This document shows positions 19,447-28,861 of a DNA stretch of 59,689 nt, piece by piece. Each line of letters begins with the position of its first letter. Positions within the stretch are counted from its first letter, which is position 1. The notes beneath the pieces were generated by a model. That model was not told where the DNA came from and ran no database searches. It worked only from the letters and a program-made list of their open reading frames with translations. The stretch lies in NCBI RefSeq assembly GCF_900624995.1, contig NZ_UYXQ01000026.1:1-59689 (forward strand), written 5' to 3'. Made by a program: the position numbers and the translations under genes. The DNA comes from Pseudomonas antarctica. GTDB lineage: Bacteria; Pseudomonadota; Gammaproteobacteria; Pseudomonadales; Pseudomonadaceae.

Positions 19447-20358
19447 ATGAGTGAGTCAGTGCAGTTGCAGGATAAGGTCGTGATTGTCACCGGTGCCGGC
19501 GGCGGGTTGGGGCGGGCTCATGCGCTGCTGTTCGCCAGGCACGGGGCCAAAGTGCTGGTCAATGACCTCGGTGGTTCCACCCAAGGCGAAGGCGCCAATG
19601 CCTCGGCCGCCGACCGTGTGGTCGCCGAGATCCGCGAGGCCGGTGGCATTGCCGAAGCCAACCATGATTCCGTCACCGACGGCGACAAGATCGTACAGAA
19701 CGCGCTCGATGTATTCGGCCGCATTGATGTGGTGGTCAACAACGCCGGTATCCTGCGCGACAAGACCTTCCACAAAATGGACGACAGCGACTGGGACTTG
19801 GTTTACCGGGTGCATGTCGAAGGCGCCTACAAAGTCACCCGCGCCGCCTGGCCGCATTTGCGTGAGCAAGGTTATGGCCGCGTGATCTTCACCGCGTCCA
19901 CCTCGGGCATCTACGGTAACTTCGGCCAATCCAACTACGGCATGGCCAAGCTGGGTCTGTATGGCCTGACCCGCACCCTGGCGCTGGAAGGGCGCAAGAA
20001 CAACATTCTGGTCAACGCCATCGCGCCCACTGGCGGCACCCGCATGACTGAAGGCCTGATCCCGCCGCAAGTGTTCGAGCGGCTCAAGCCGGAGCTGGTC
20101 AGCCCGCTGGTGGTGTACCTGGGCAGCGAGGCGTGCCAGGAAACGTCGGGGCTGTTTGAAGTGGGCGGCGGCTGGATCGGCAAGACTCGATGGGAGCGCA
20201 GTCTGGGTGTCGGTTTTGATCCTGAAGCGGGGTTCTCACCGGACGACGTGGCGGCACATTGGGCGCAGATTTGTGACTTTGAAGGCGCTGCTCACCCCAA
20301 AGACAATATCGAGGCGTTGAAGGAGATGATGGCCAACTTGCAGAAGTTCAGCCTCTGA
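19447..20358 (+). CDS. short-chain dehydrogenase, MFE-2/hydroxyacyl-CoA type
   Basis: 303 residues. NAD(P) motif TGAGGGLG (15-22), NNAG, Ser in STSG and Tyr/Lys in SNYGMAK, GGxR...TEGL. The first 250 residues resemble the 3-hydroxyacyl-CoA dehydrogenase domain of the peroxisomal multifunctional enzyme 2; the C-terminal tail (DPEAGFSPDDVAAHWAQICD) also occurs there. Start at MSESVQLQDKV after AGCGGAG. Likely oxidises a hydroxyacyl-CoA or sterol-like alcohol; the substrate is unknown. It ends at a strong terminator. Confidence 0.88.
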   Translation: MSESVQLQDKVVIVTGAGGGLGRAHALLFARHGAKVLVNDLGGSTQGEGANASAADRVVAEIREAGGIAEANHDSVTDGDKIVQNALDVFGRIDVVVNNAGILRDKTFHKMDDSDWDLVYRVHVEGAYKVTRAAWPHLREQGYGRVIFTASTSGIYGNFGQSNYGMAKLGLYGLTRTLALEGRKNNILVNAIAPTGGTRMTEGLIPPQVFERLKPELVSPLVVYLGSEACQETSGLFEVGGGWIGKTRWERSLGVGFDPEAGFSPDDVAAHWAQICDFEGAAHPKDNIEALKEMMANLQKFSL

Positions 20359-20384
20359 TCGTTGCTTGAACACTATTGAATACG

Positions 20385-20410
20385 ACGGGGCGCTGAGGGC
20401 GCCCCGTTTT
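20385..20410 (+). terminator. intrinsic terminator after the SDR gene
   Basis: Perfect 8-bp stem CGGGGCGC/GCGCCCCG with a TGAGG loop and T4. Confidence 0.9.
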
Positions 20411-20871
20411 ATTGCGGGCATAAAAAAGGCCGCTGCACAGGCAGCGGCCGAAGTAAGACGTTGGATCAAGGAGCGATAAATCAACGTCAGTGAACACCGG
20501 TAATAGATTGATACAGCGGGACAATCTATTGGAATAAGACTTTTTTTGCTGTTGAGCAAGCGGGCCATTTGCCCTGAAAGTGCGTTAAGAGTAGTCGTCT
20601 GTAACAAAATGAGTAATCCCCATTCAGGACAAGGACTGTTACCAAATCAGTAACGATCGTTCCCGCGCAGGGCGCGGGAACGATCTTCGATCTTTGGCCT
20701 ATTTATCTTTCTGATAGCGCGTCATCTACCGCATCCATGGCCGTGCCCAAACCCGGGCCAGAGCGCCTGTTAATCCTTTCGAGCGACCTTGCGAATACCC
20801 CTTTTGTGCGCTTATCGCTCCTGACGAGCGGCAGTAGGGTGAGGCCTTCTGTCACTCACCGGGGAAGACGC
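20411..20871 (+). promoter_or_regulatory. long upstream region of the DUF1302 operon
   Basis: About 460 bases without a gene. It holds a GC-rich hairpin at 20428-20449 (GGCCGCTGC/GCAGCGGCC), a pair of similar elements CAAAATGAGTAAT (20605-20617) and CAAATCAGTAAC (20643-20654), the second inside GTTAC-N7-GTAAC, and a palindrome at 20655-20685. The paired elements about 38 bases apart are candidates for the MalT/AlkS-like activator encoded downstream. I cannot place the promoter with confidence. Confidence 0.4.
20655..20685. repeat. GATCGTTCCCGCGC palindrome
   Basis: Perfect 14-bp arms around a 3-base loop. Same design as the CGTTCCCACGC palindrome at 6673-6697, so probably another intergenic repeat family member. 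Confidence 0.7.
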
Positions 20872-22662
20872 ATGACAAAAACAACAATGCGCGCCATCTT
20901 CACGCCACAGGCGCTGGCCACGGCGGTTGCACTGGGCTGCTGCGCCCAGGCACAGGCTGTTTCGTTCAACATTGGCGAGATCGAAGGGCAATTCGATTCT
21001 TCGCTGTCGGTCGGCGCCAGCTGGGGCATGCGCGATGCCGACAAAAAGCTGGTGGGCGTTCCCAATGGCGGCACGGGGCAGGCTTCGACCGGTGATGACG
21101 GGCGGCTGAACTTCAAGAAGGGCGAGACCTTCTCCAAGATCTTCAAGGGCATTCACGACCTGGAGCTCAAGTACGGCGACAGCGGCGTGTTTGTGCGCGG
21201 CAAATACTGGTACGACTTCGAACTGCAGGATGAAGACCGCGAGTTCAAACAGATCAGCAACCACCACCGCGACGAAGGCGCGCGCTCTTCCGGCTATGAG
21301 CTGCTGGATGCCTTCGTCTATCACAACTATTCCATCGGCGACCTGCCCGGCAACGTGCGCGTCGGCAAGCAGGTCGTGAGTTGGGGCGAGAGTACGTTTA
21401 TCGGTAACTCGATCAACAGCATCAACCCCATCGACGTGTCGGCTTTTCGCCGCCCCGGCGCCGAAATCAAGGAAGGCCTGATTCCGGTGAACATGTTGTT
21501 CGCCTCCCAGAGCCTGACCAACCAACTGTCGGTGGAAGGTTTCTACCAGCTGAACTGGGAAAACACCGTAGTGGATAACTGCGGCACGTTCTTTGGTAAC
21601 GATGTGGTGGCCCACGGCTGCAACAGCAACTACACCGTCGGCAGCCCGGCGATTGCGCCCTTGCAACCGGTGGCTGCTGCGTTCGGCCAAGGCTTTCAAG
21701 TCACGCGCGAAGGCGTGGTGGTGCAACGCGCCAAGGACCGTGAAGCCCGCGACGGCGGCCAGTTTGGCGCGGCCTTGCGCTGGCTCGGCGATGACACCGA
21801 GTACGGCCTGTACTTCATGAACTACCACAGCCGCACGCCCACCGTCGGCACGCTGACCGCCAACACCAACCTGGCCACTATCGGGCGCATCGCGGCCACC
21901 GCCAACGCCATCGCACCCGGCAGCGGCGCGGGCCTGGCCCAGAGCACCCTGCTCGGCCGTGGCCAGTACTACCTCGATTACCCGGAAGACATTCGCCTCT
22001 ACGGCGCCAGTTTCTCCACCACCTTGCCCACCGGCACGGCCTGGACTGGCGAGATCAGCTACCGCCCGAATGCCCCGGTGCAACTCAACACCACCGACCT
22101 GACCCTGGCCTTGGTCAACCCGATTGCCGGCAATACCGCCTCGCCGATCCGCAGTTCGTTCGGCTCGGACAACGCCGGTTATCGACGCAAGGAAATCACC
22201 CAGATCCAGAGCACCATGACCCAGTTCTTCGACCAGGTGTTGGGCGCCGAACGCCTGACCCTGGTGGGCGAGGCGGCCTATGTGCACGTCGGCGGGCTGG
22301 AAGCCAAAACCAAGCTGCGCTACGGCCGCGACTCGGTGTTTGGCGCCTACGGTTTCCAAGGCGATACCGACGGTTTCGTCACCGCCAACTCCTGGGGTTA
22401 TCGCGCCCGCGCCATCCTGGACTACAACAATGCGTTTGCCGGGGTGAACCTCAAGCCCAACCTGTCCTGGTCTCATGACGTCAGCGGCTATGGCCCCAAC
22501 GGGATCTTCAACGAAGGCGCCAAGGCGATCAGCGTCGGCGTGGATGCGGACTACCGCAATACCTACACCGCCAGCCTGAGCTACACCGACTTTTTTGGTG
22601 GCGACTACAACACCCTCACCGACCGCGACTTTATCGCCCTCAGCTTCGGCGTGAACTTCTGA
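20872..22662 (+). CDS. DUF1302 outer-membrane beta-barrel-like protein
   Basis: 596 residues. Signal peptide cleaved near AQAQA-V (about 29), then SFNIGEIEGQFDSSLSVGASWGM, the conserved DUF1302 start, and amphipathic strand repeats ending in the typical barrel terminus ALSFGVNF. DUF1302 proteins nearly always pair with DUF1329 and are linked to uptake or export of hydrophobic compounds; no transport has been shown to my knowledge. The start at 20872 follows GGGGAAG; an upstream in-frame ATG lacks a signal peptide. Codons 4-6 overlap a CA motif. Confidence 0.88.
   Translation: MTKTTMRAIFTPQALATAVALGCCAQAQAVSFNIGEIEGQFDSSLSVGASWGMRDADKKLVGVPNGGTGQASTGDDGRLNFKKGETFSKIFKGIHDLELKYGDSGVFVRGKYWYDFELQDEDREFKQISNHHRDEGARSSGYELLDAFVYHNYSIGDLPGNVRVGKQVVSWGESTFIGNSINSINPIDVSAFRRPGAEIKEGLIPVNMLFASQSLTNQLSVEGFYQLNWENTVVDNCGTFFGNDVVAHGCNSNYTVGSPAIAPLQPVAAAFGQGFQVTREGVVVQRAKDREARDGGQFGAALRWLGDDTEYGLYFMNYHSRTPTVGTLTANTNLATIGRIAATANAIAPGSGAGLAQSTLLGRGQYYLDYPEDIRLYGASFSTTLPTGTAWTGEISYRPNAPVQLNTTDLTLALVNPIAGNTASPIRSSFGSDNAGYRRKEITQIQSTMTQFFDQVLGAERLTLVGEAAYVHVGGLEAKTKLRYGRDSVFGAYGFQGDTDGFVTANSWGYRARAILDYNNAFAGVNLKPNLSWSHDVSGYGPNGIFNEGAKAISVGVDADYRNTYTASLSYTDFFGGDYNTLTDRDFIALSFGVNF
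20880..20887 (+). promoter_or_regulatory. CA motif inside the start of the DUF1302 gene
   Basis: AACAACAA lies at codons 3-6 of the DUF1302 gene, within reach of the initiating ribosome. It fits AANAANAA exactly and would allow Hfq/Crc repression. Confidence 0.6.
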
Positions 22663-22688
22663 TCTGGTTTAAGGAAGGACAAGAACCT

Positions 22689-24047
22689 ATGCGTAAGATA
22701 TTTGCAGTGATGGCCCTGAGTCTGCTGGCCGCTAACGTGATGGCGGCGGTGTCACCTGAAGAGGCCGCCAAGCTCGGCACCACCCTGACGCCGGTCGGCG
22801 CCGAAAAAGCTGGCAACGCCGACGGCTCGATCCCGGCCTGGACCGGTGGCATCCCCAAAAACGCCGGTGCGGTGGACAGCAAAGGCTTTCTCGCCGATCC
22901 GTTTGCCAATGAAAAGCCGCTGTTCGTGATCACCGCCGCCACGGTAGACAAGTACAAAGACAAACTCTCCGACGGCCAGGTGGCGATGTTCAAGCGCTAC
23001 CCCGAGACCTACAAGATCCCGGTGTACCCGACCCACCGTACGGTCAACCTGCCACCGGACATTTACGAGTCGATCAAGCGCAGCGCGCTCAACGTGCACG
23101 CGATCAACGACGGCAACGGCCTGGAGAACTTCACCGGCAACCGCTACTACGCGTTCCCGATTCCGAAGAATGGCGTGGAGGTGCTGTGGAACCACATTAC
23201 CCGTTACCACGGCGGCAACCTCAAGCGCATCATCACCCAGGCCACCCCGCAAACGAACGGCAGCTACACGCCGATCCGCTTCGAGGAGGAAGTGGCGGTG
23301 CCGCAGGCCATCCCGGATATCGACCCGGCCAAGGCGGCCAACGTGCTGAGTTTCTTCAAGCAGTCGGTCACCGCGCCGGCACGCCTGGCGGGTAACGTGC
23401 TGCTGGTGCACGAGACCCTCGACCAAGTGAAGGAGCCCCGCCTGGCCTGGATCTACAATGCCGGCCAGCGGCGTGTGCGCCGCGCGCCGCAAGTCTCCTA
23501 CGACGGCCCAGGCACCGCCTCCGATGGGCTGCGCACCACCGATAACTTCGACATGTTCTCTGGCGCCCCCGACCGCTACGACTGGAAGCTGGTTGGCAAA
23601 AAAGAGATGTACATCCCTTACAACAGCTACAAGCTCGATTCGCCGACCCTCAAGTACGACGACATCATCAAGGCCGGGCATATCAACCAGGACCTGACCC
23701 GCTATGAGTTGCACCGGGTGTGGGAAGTGATCGGCACGGTCAAACCGAGCGAACGGCACATCTACGCCAAGCGGCACATGTACATCGACGAAGACAGCTG
23801 GCAGGTCGCGCTGGTGGATCACTATGACGGCCGTGGCCAACTGTGGCGTGTCGCCGAAGGCCATGCGCAGTTTTACTACGACCATCAGGTGCCGGCTTAT
23901 ACCGTGGAAACGCTGTACGACATCATCGCCGGGCGCTACATCGCGCTGGGGATGAAGAACGAGGAGAAACACAGTTTCGTGTTCGGCTTTGCGGCCAAGG
24001 CAGCGGATTACACCCCGGCGGCGTTAAGGTCAGAGGGCGTGCGCTGA
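22689..24047 (+). CDS. DUF1329 periplasmic protein
   Basis: 452 residues. Signal peptide (AVMALSLLAANVMA, cleavage about 20), then VSPEEAAKLGTTLTPVGAEKAGN, the DUF1329 signature start, ending with YIALGMKNEE. Structurally this family resembles LolB-like periplasmic lipid carriers. 26 bases after DUF1302 and surely in one operon. The pair may move a lipophilic substrate across the outer membrane for the upstream hydrolase, aldolase and SDR. Confidence 0.9.
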   Translation: MRKIFAVMALSLLAANVMAAVSPEEAAKLGTTLTPVGAEKAGNADGSIPAWTGGIPKNAGAVDSKGFLADPFANEKPLFVITAATVDKYKDKLSDGQVAMFKRYPETYKIPVYPTHRTVNLPPDIYESIKRSALNVHAINDGNGLENFTGNRYYAFPIPKNGVEVLWNHITRYHGGNLKRIITQATPQTNGSYTPIRFEEEVAVPQAIPDIDPAKAANVLSFFKQSVTAPARLAGNVLLVHETLDQVKEPRLAWIYNAGQRRVRRAPQVSYDGPGTASDGLRTTDNFDMFSGAPDRYDWKLVGKKEMYIPYNSYKLDSPTLKYDDIIKAGHINQDLTRYELHRVWEVIGTVKPSERHIYAKRHMYIDEDSWQVALVDHYDGRGQLWRVAEGHAQFYYDHQVPAYTVETLYDIIAGRYIALGMKNEEKHSFVFGFAAKAADYTPAALRSEGVR

Positions 24048-24067
24048 TCCTCAATTCAACCGGGATC

Positions 24068-24165
24068 AAAATGTGGGAGCGGGCTTGCTCGCGAAGGCGG
24101 TGTATCAGTCTAATCATTCGGTGACTGACACTCCGCTTTCGCGAGCAAGCCCGCTCCCACATTTG
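24068..24165. repeat. REP palindrome pair
   Basis: AAATGTGGGAGCGGGCTTGC and its inverse around a variable centre, 20 bases past the DUF1329 stop, between it and the regulator gene. Confidence 0.9.
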
Positions 24166-24250
24166 GTTTTGTGCATGGCTATAAATCACCCCGCTGAATA
24201 CTTCTTCAACAACCGCCGACCACAGGACTAGGGTAGGCGCCAGGTTGCAT

Positions 24251-24258
24251 AACAATAA
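24251..24258 (+). promoter_or_regulatory. CA motif before the LuxR regulator gene
   Basis: AACAATAA (continuing AAA) ends just before the GCAGGA ribosome-binding site of the ATG at 24275. The same placement is known for alkS, a MalT-like activator repressed by Crc in P. putida. Confidence 0.65.
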
Positions 24259-24274
24259 AAAGCAGGATGCAGCA

Positions 24275-26770
24275 ATGACCGCCATGACACGCTGCCTGGA
24301 CCGTCCTGGATTCATGCCACGGCTGTCCGCCCACCATCTGTTGCGCCCGCGCCTGGCCGAGCCTTTGCTCGCAGCGCAGGTCAGGGTGAAGTTGCTCTGC
24401 GCGCCGGGCGGCAGTGGCAAGAGCGCGTTGCTCGCCGAGTGTGCGTTGCAGGCGCCGGTGGGGTGTCAGGTATATTGGCTGGCGCTCAATGGCGCCGTGC
24501 TCAGCCCTTTGGATTTTTGCAGGCGGCTGGCGCACAACCTCGGCGTGCCGTTTGTGGATGAAGCTACATTGCTGCTCGACCTTAGCCATTGGCAAAACCC
24601 GGCGTGGATATTCCTCGATGATTTCTGCCGGTTGCCCGCCCCCGACCTGGACGCCTTGCTCGACCGCTTGCTCACCGCCGCCAGCCCGGCGCTGACTTGG
24701 TGGCTGGGCGCGAGACGGCGCCCGCTGTGCAACTGGCCGCGTCTGTTGCTCGACGATGAGTTGCTGGAATGCAATGAGTTGATGTTCAGCCCTGCGCAAG
24801 TCCAGCAACTGCTCGGCCCGCAGCAAACCCTCGACAGCGTGATGCAATTCAGCGGCGGTTGGTGCGCGGGTGTGCGCATCGCTTTGCTGGGCGACGGTCA
24901 CCCAGGCAAGACCCTGCTCGAGTATCTGCAACACGAGCTCTTCAGCACTTTGCCCATCGAACTGGCTGAGGCTTGGCGCGTACTGGCGCATCTGCCGCGC
25001 TTTAACCCGGGTTTGTGTGAGCACCTGTTCGGTTTTGGCGACGGCGATCAGTACCTGCGCGATTTACAGGCGCTGGGTGCGTTTATCCAGCCGTGGGAAG
25101 ACACCACCGATTGGCTGCAGGTGTTCCCGCCCTTGGCGCAGTTAATCCGCGATGAGCCTTGGCCGGCCAAGCGCGCCTGGCACCGGCGCGCCTGCCAATG
25201 GTTCACCACACAAGAGGACTGGCAGGCCGCCTTCGAACAGGCGCTGCTGGCCGAAGCTTATGAAGTGGCGGTGAGCCTGTTGCAGCACTTCAGTTTCGAA
25301 GACGTGTTTCGTCAGCAAAACGCGGTGCTTTTATTGCGTCTGCACGAGCAGCATGGCGATGAATTGATGCTCGGCTCGGCGCAACTGGTCGGCTTGGTTA
25401 CGGCGGCATTGCTGTTTGCCGGGCGCTTCGACCAGGCGGGCGTGTGCATCGATCAATTGGCGCGGTTCGCGCCGCAGCCGACGGCGGCGCAACAGCGTTA
25501 TCTGTTGGCGCGCTGGCAGGCGCAATGGGGCTGGCTGTTGCATTTAGGCGGCGATGCCGAGCGCTCCCGCGCGCATTTTCTGGAGGCCCTGCAAGCGTTG
25601 CCCGACAGTGCGTGGACCTCGCGCCTGATGTGCCTCTCGGGCCTGACCCAACAAGCCTTGTTGCGCGGTGAACTGGACGTGGGCCAAGCGCTGAACCGCG
25701 AAGCCCTGTGCCTGGCCCGCGCCCATGGTTCGTTGGTGTTGGAGGCCTTGCTGGAGCTGGATCACGCCCAACTGCTGGAGCAACGCGGCGCGCCGTATCG
25801 GGCGCAAAGCCTGCTGGAAACGGTGCAGGCGATGCTGGTGGGGCAGCGGCTCAAGGCCGGGCCGTTGGTGGGGCGCATTGCGTTGCGGCGCGGGCATTTG
25901 GCGCTGCGCCAAGGTCAGGATGCGCTGGCGGCCGAGTGTTTCGAGGGCGGATTGACGATGTGCCTGCACAGTCAGGACAAGCGCGTGCTATACGGCTTTC
26001 TCGGCCTGGCGCTGTTGGCGGCGAACCGTGGCGATTATGCCCAGGCCTTCATTCAATTGCGCGAAGCTGAGCGCCTGATGCAGCAACGCCACGTGCCGGA
26101 CACGGTGTATCGCGCGGTGCTGCTGCTGGTCAGTGGGCACTTCTGGTTGCAGCAAGGTCGCGCCGAATTGACGTTGGAAGCGATGCGCCGTGTGCTGCGC
26201 CATTTTCGTGGGCCGTGTGCCAAGCAGGCGCCGCCGGCCACGCTGGAGCTGATCCCGCGCCTGGAATACTTGCTGGTGCTGGCTGAGGTGAAGCTAGGCT
26301 GTGCCGATCAACCCATTGCGCGGTTGACGGCCTTGCTTGAAACCACCCGGCAGCGCGGCATGCTTTGCCTGGAAACCGAATTGCAGCTGGTGCTCGGCGA
26401 GGTGGCCTGGCAACTCGGTGACACCGCATTGGCCCGTCGTGCGCTGCAAGCCGGGTTGGCGCTGGCCGCGCGTTGCCAGGTGCAGCAGGCGATTCGTGAG
26501 CTGCGCTTGCGCTCGCCGGGGCTATTGAGTGAGCTGGGCCTGGAGACGCAGGCGTCGCCCAGCGGCGCGGCGGAAAACCCCCTGAGCCAACGCGAGTTGG
26601 AGGTGCTGCAACTGATCGCTCTTGGTAATTCCAACCTGGAAATCGCTGATCGGTTGTTTATCTCGCTGCATACGGTCAAGACCCATGCGCGGCGTATCCA
26701 TAGCAAGCTTGGGGTGGAGCGGCGGACGCAGGCGGTGGCGAAGGCCAAGACATTAGGGTTGATGGGGTAG
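24275..26770 (+). CDS. MalT/AlkS-like LuxR-family ATP-dependent activator
   Basis: 831 residues, the size of MalT-type (LAL/STAND) regulators. Walker A APGGSGKS near 43-50, a long helical TPR-like middle (about 330-740), and a C-terminal LuxR HTH ([22 protein letters not shown] and [12 protein letters not shown], in part). The inducer probably binds the middle domain with ATP. It is the natural activator of the DUF1302/DUF1329 and aldolase transcripts. Chosen start 24275 follows GCAGGA; ATG 24245 is in frame but lacks an SD. Confidence 0.9.
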   Translation: MTAMTRCLDRPGFMPRLSAHHLLRPRLAEPLLAAQVRVKLLCAPGGSGKSALLAECALQAPVGCQVYWLALNGAVLSPLDFCRRLAHNLGVPFVDEATLLLDLSHWQNPAWIFLDDFCRLPAPDLDALLDRLLTAASPALTWWLGARRRPLCNWPRLLLDDELLECNELMFSPAQVQQLLGPQQTLDSVMQFSGGWCAGVRIALLGDGHPGKTLLEYLQHELFSTLPIELAEAWRVLAHLPRFNPGLCEHLFGFGDGDQYLRDLQALGAFIQPWEDTTDWLQVFPPLAQLIRDEPWPAKRAWHRRACQWFTTQEDWQAAFEQALLAEAYEVAVSLLQHFSFEDVFRQQNAVLLLRLHEQHGDELMLGSAQLVGLVTAALLFAGRFDQAGVCIDQLARFAPQPTAAQQRYLLARWQAQWGWLLHLGGDAERSRAHFLEALQALPDSAWTSRLMCLSGLTQQALLRGELDVGQALNREALCLARAHGSLVLEALLELDHAQLLEQRGAPYRAQSLLETVQAMLVGQRLKAGPLVGRIALRRGHLALRQGQDALAAECFEGGLTMCLHSQDKRVLYGFLGLALLAANRGDYAQAFIQLREAERLMQQRHVPDTVYRAVLLLVSGHFWLQQGRAELTLEAMRRVLRHFRGPCAKQAPPATLELIPRLEYLLVLAEVKLGCADQPIARLTALLETTRQRGMLCLETELQLVLGEVAWQLGDTALARRALQAGLALAARCQVQQAIRELRLRSPGLLSELGLETQASPSGAAENPLSQRELEVLQLIALGNSNLEIADRLFISLHTVKTHARRIHSKLGVERRTQAVAKAKTLGLMG

Positions 26771-26809
26771 GCGCAGGCAAGCCCGCTTGCCACCGGAAGA
26801 GTTCGGCGG

Positions 26810-27700
26810 TTACAGAGTTTGTGTTCTGGCGCAGAACGCTTGGCGGTATTCGCCGGGGGTTGCACCCATGGCCTGGCGAAAGCGTTGGCTGAAGTGGCTG
26901 GCGCTGGAGAAGCCGCACAGCCAGGCAATTTCAGCCAGGGGCAGGCCGCCGTTGCGCAGCAGGCTTTGGGCGCGCGTCAGGCGACGCGCCAGCAGGTATT
27001 GATGGGGCGGCAGCCCGAAGCTTTGGCGGAACATCCGTGCGAAATGGTATTGCGATAGCGCGCACATTCCGGCCAGTTGGCCCAGGCTGATCGGGTCTTC
27101 CAGGTGATGGTCGATGTAGTCGACCAACAGGCGCCGCTGATGCGCCGCCAAGCCGCCTTTCAAGCGCAGCCCGTCGCGTGCACCGACTTGGCTGAGCAAG
27201 GTGTGGCTGAGCATTTCATGCGCCAGGCTGCTGGTCAGCAGGCGCTCGGCGGGCTCGTGCCAGTTGAGGGCGATCAACTGGTGAAAGCGCCGGGCCTGGC
27301 TCGCATCCTCTAGAAAGGTGCTTTCGCGCAATTGCAGCTCGCGCGGCTCGCGGTCGAGCAGGGTCACGCAGCCGAGGGCGAAGTGCTCCGGGCTGAAATA
27401 CACGTGGGCCAGTCGGATCTCACCGTTGATCACCCACGCTGACTGGTGCTCGGCCGGCAAGATGCACAGCTTGTCGGGGCCACCCTTGGTGCCGGGCTGG
27501 TCGCGGCGAAAGGTGCCGGTGCCGCCGCCGATGTAGCAGGACAAGGTGTGGTGGGTGGGCGCCTGGTAGTCCTGGGAGTCGTGATGGTTGCTCCACAAGG
27601 CCGCGGACAAGCCGTCACCGAGCTCGGCGCAGGCTTCAAGGCGTGCGTTGGGCGAGCGGTTAAGGGCTTGAAAGACGTGCAGCGATTCCAGGTTTGGCAT
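26810..27700 (-). CDS. AraC-family regulator
   Basis: 296 residues. The N-terminal cupin-like half (SCYIGGGTGTFRRD, CILPAEHQSAWVINGEIRLAHVYF, in part) probably binds a small molecule; the C-terminal two HTH motifs are ISLGQLAGMCALSQYHFARMFRQ and LPLAEIAWLCGFSSASHFSQRFR (each in part). Start MPNLESLHV. Divergent from the EamA transporter gene across 137 bases and so its likely regulator. Confidence 0.9.
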   Translation of the reverse strand: MPNLESLHVFQALNRSPNARLEACAELGDGLSAALWSNHHDSQDYQAPTHHTLSCYIGGGTGTFRRDQPGTKGGPDKLCILPAEHQSAWVINGEIRLAHVYFSPEHFALGCVTLLDREPRELQLRESTFLEDASQARRFHQLIALNWHEPAERLLTSSLAHEMLSHTLLSQVGARDGLRLKGGLAAHQRRLLVDYIDHHLEDPISLGQLAGMCALSQYHFARMFRQSFGLPPHQYLLARRLTRAQSLLRNGGLPLAEIAWLCGFSSASHFSQRFRQAMGATPGEYRQAFCARTQTL

Positions 27701-27837
27701 GGTTGTTCTCTCCGACGCCTTGCATCCTACTGCGTACGGTTGGCGCTGTGAGCCCACCGCCTGACAAAAGCGCAAGAATATGCAAGGGCGCCCGCAGACC
27801 GACGGGTGACACTGTGGCTCAATCACCGGAGCCCACC

Positions 27838-28740
27838 ATGAACCTTTTCCTGTATTTACTCACTGTGCTGATCTGGGGCACCACCTGGATCGCGCTTAAA
27901 TGGCAATTGGGCGTCGTGGCGATTCCCGTGTCGATCGTCTATCGCTTTGGCTTGGCGGCGCTGGTGCTGTTTGTGCTGTTGCTGCTCAGCCGCAAGTTGC
28001 AGGTGATGAACCGGCGCGGGCACCTGATCTGCCTGGCCCAGGGGCTGTGCCTGTTTTGCGTTAACTTCATGTGCTTTTTGACGGCCAGCCAGTGGATTCC
28101 CAGCGGCTTGGTGGCGGTGGTGTTTTCCACGGCGACGCTGTGGAACGCGCTCAATGCGCGGGTGTTTTTCGGCCAGCGGGTGGCGCGTAACGTGTTGATG
28201 GGCGGCGCGCTTGGGTTGCTGGGGTTGGGCTTGTTGTTCTGGCCGGAGTTGGTCGGGCATACCGCTAGCCCGCAGACCTTGCTTGGCTTGGGCTTGGCGC
28301 TGTTGGGGACGATGTGTTTTTCGGCGGGCAATATGCTCTCCAGTTTGCAGCAGAAGGCCGGGCTCAGGCCGTTGACCACCAATGCCTGGGGCATGGCGTA
28401 TGGCGCGGCGATGCTGGCGACTTACTGCGCGGTGCGTGGGATTGCGTTTGAGATGGACTGGAGCGCGCGGTACATCGGCGCGTTGTGGTACTTGGTGATC
28501 CCGGGGTCAGTGATTGGCTTTACCGCTTACCTGACGCTGGTGGGGCGTATGGGGCCGGAGCGGGCGGCGTATTGCACGGTGCTGTTTCCGGTGGTGGCGC
28601 TGAATGTGTCGGCGTTTGCCGAGGGGTATCAGTGGACGGCGCCGGCGTTGGCGGGGTTGGTGTTGGTGATGTTGGGGAATGTGTTGGTGTTTCGCAAGGT
28701 TAGGCCTGTGAACCCGGTTTTCAGAGCGAAACAGGTTTAA
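27838..28740 (+). CDS. EamA/DMT-family transporter
   Basis: 300 residues, ten hydrophobic helices in two EamA repeats, starting NLFLYLLTVLIWGTTWIALK. Exports metabolites such as amino acids or toxic analogues by proton exchange; substrate unknown. Start MNLF follows GGAG. The last 250 bases are unusually G-rich (GTTGG runs), pushing codons to Gly/Val/Leu. Confidence 0.9.
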   Translation: MNLFLYLLTVLIWGTTWIALKWQLGVVAIPVSIVYRFGLAALVLFVLLLLSRKLQVMNRRGHLICLAQGLCLFCVNFMCFLTASQWIPSGLVAVVFSTATLWNALNARVFFGQRVARNVLMGGALGLLGLGLLFWPELVGHTASPQTLLGLGLALLGTMCFSAGNMLSSLQQKAGLRPLTTNAWGMAYGAAMLATYCAVRGIAFEMDWSARYIGALWYLVIPGSVIGFTAYLTLVGRMGPERAAYCTVLFPVVALNVSAFAEGYQWTAPALAGLVLVMLGNVLVFRKVRPVNPVFRAKQV

Positions 28741-28741
28741 A

Positions 28742-28836
28742 AACGTGGGACCTGGCTTGCCTGCGATGGCGGTATACCCGCCAGCTCATTCTGTATTGAC
28801 CCACCGCTATCGCAGGCAAGCCTCTCCCACAGTTGA
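28742..28836. repeat. degenerate REP palindrome pair
   Basis: GGCTTGCCTGCGATGGCGGT pairs with ACCGCTATCGCAGGCAAGCC around a variable centre, between the converging EamA and fhpR genes. The flanking GTGGGA..TCCCAC arms are less well kept. Confidence 0.8.
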
Positions 28837-28861
28837 CCGAGGTGTCTTCCTGATCTTTTGC

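Noticed and set aside
20812..22476. Very long open frame on the strand opposite the DUF1302 gene
   Set aside because: It is a mirror of GC-rich coding DNA: no SD, Ala/Val/Gly/His-rich translation, and the plus-strand gene has a signal peptide and barrel features.
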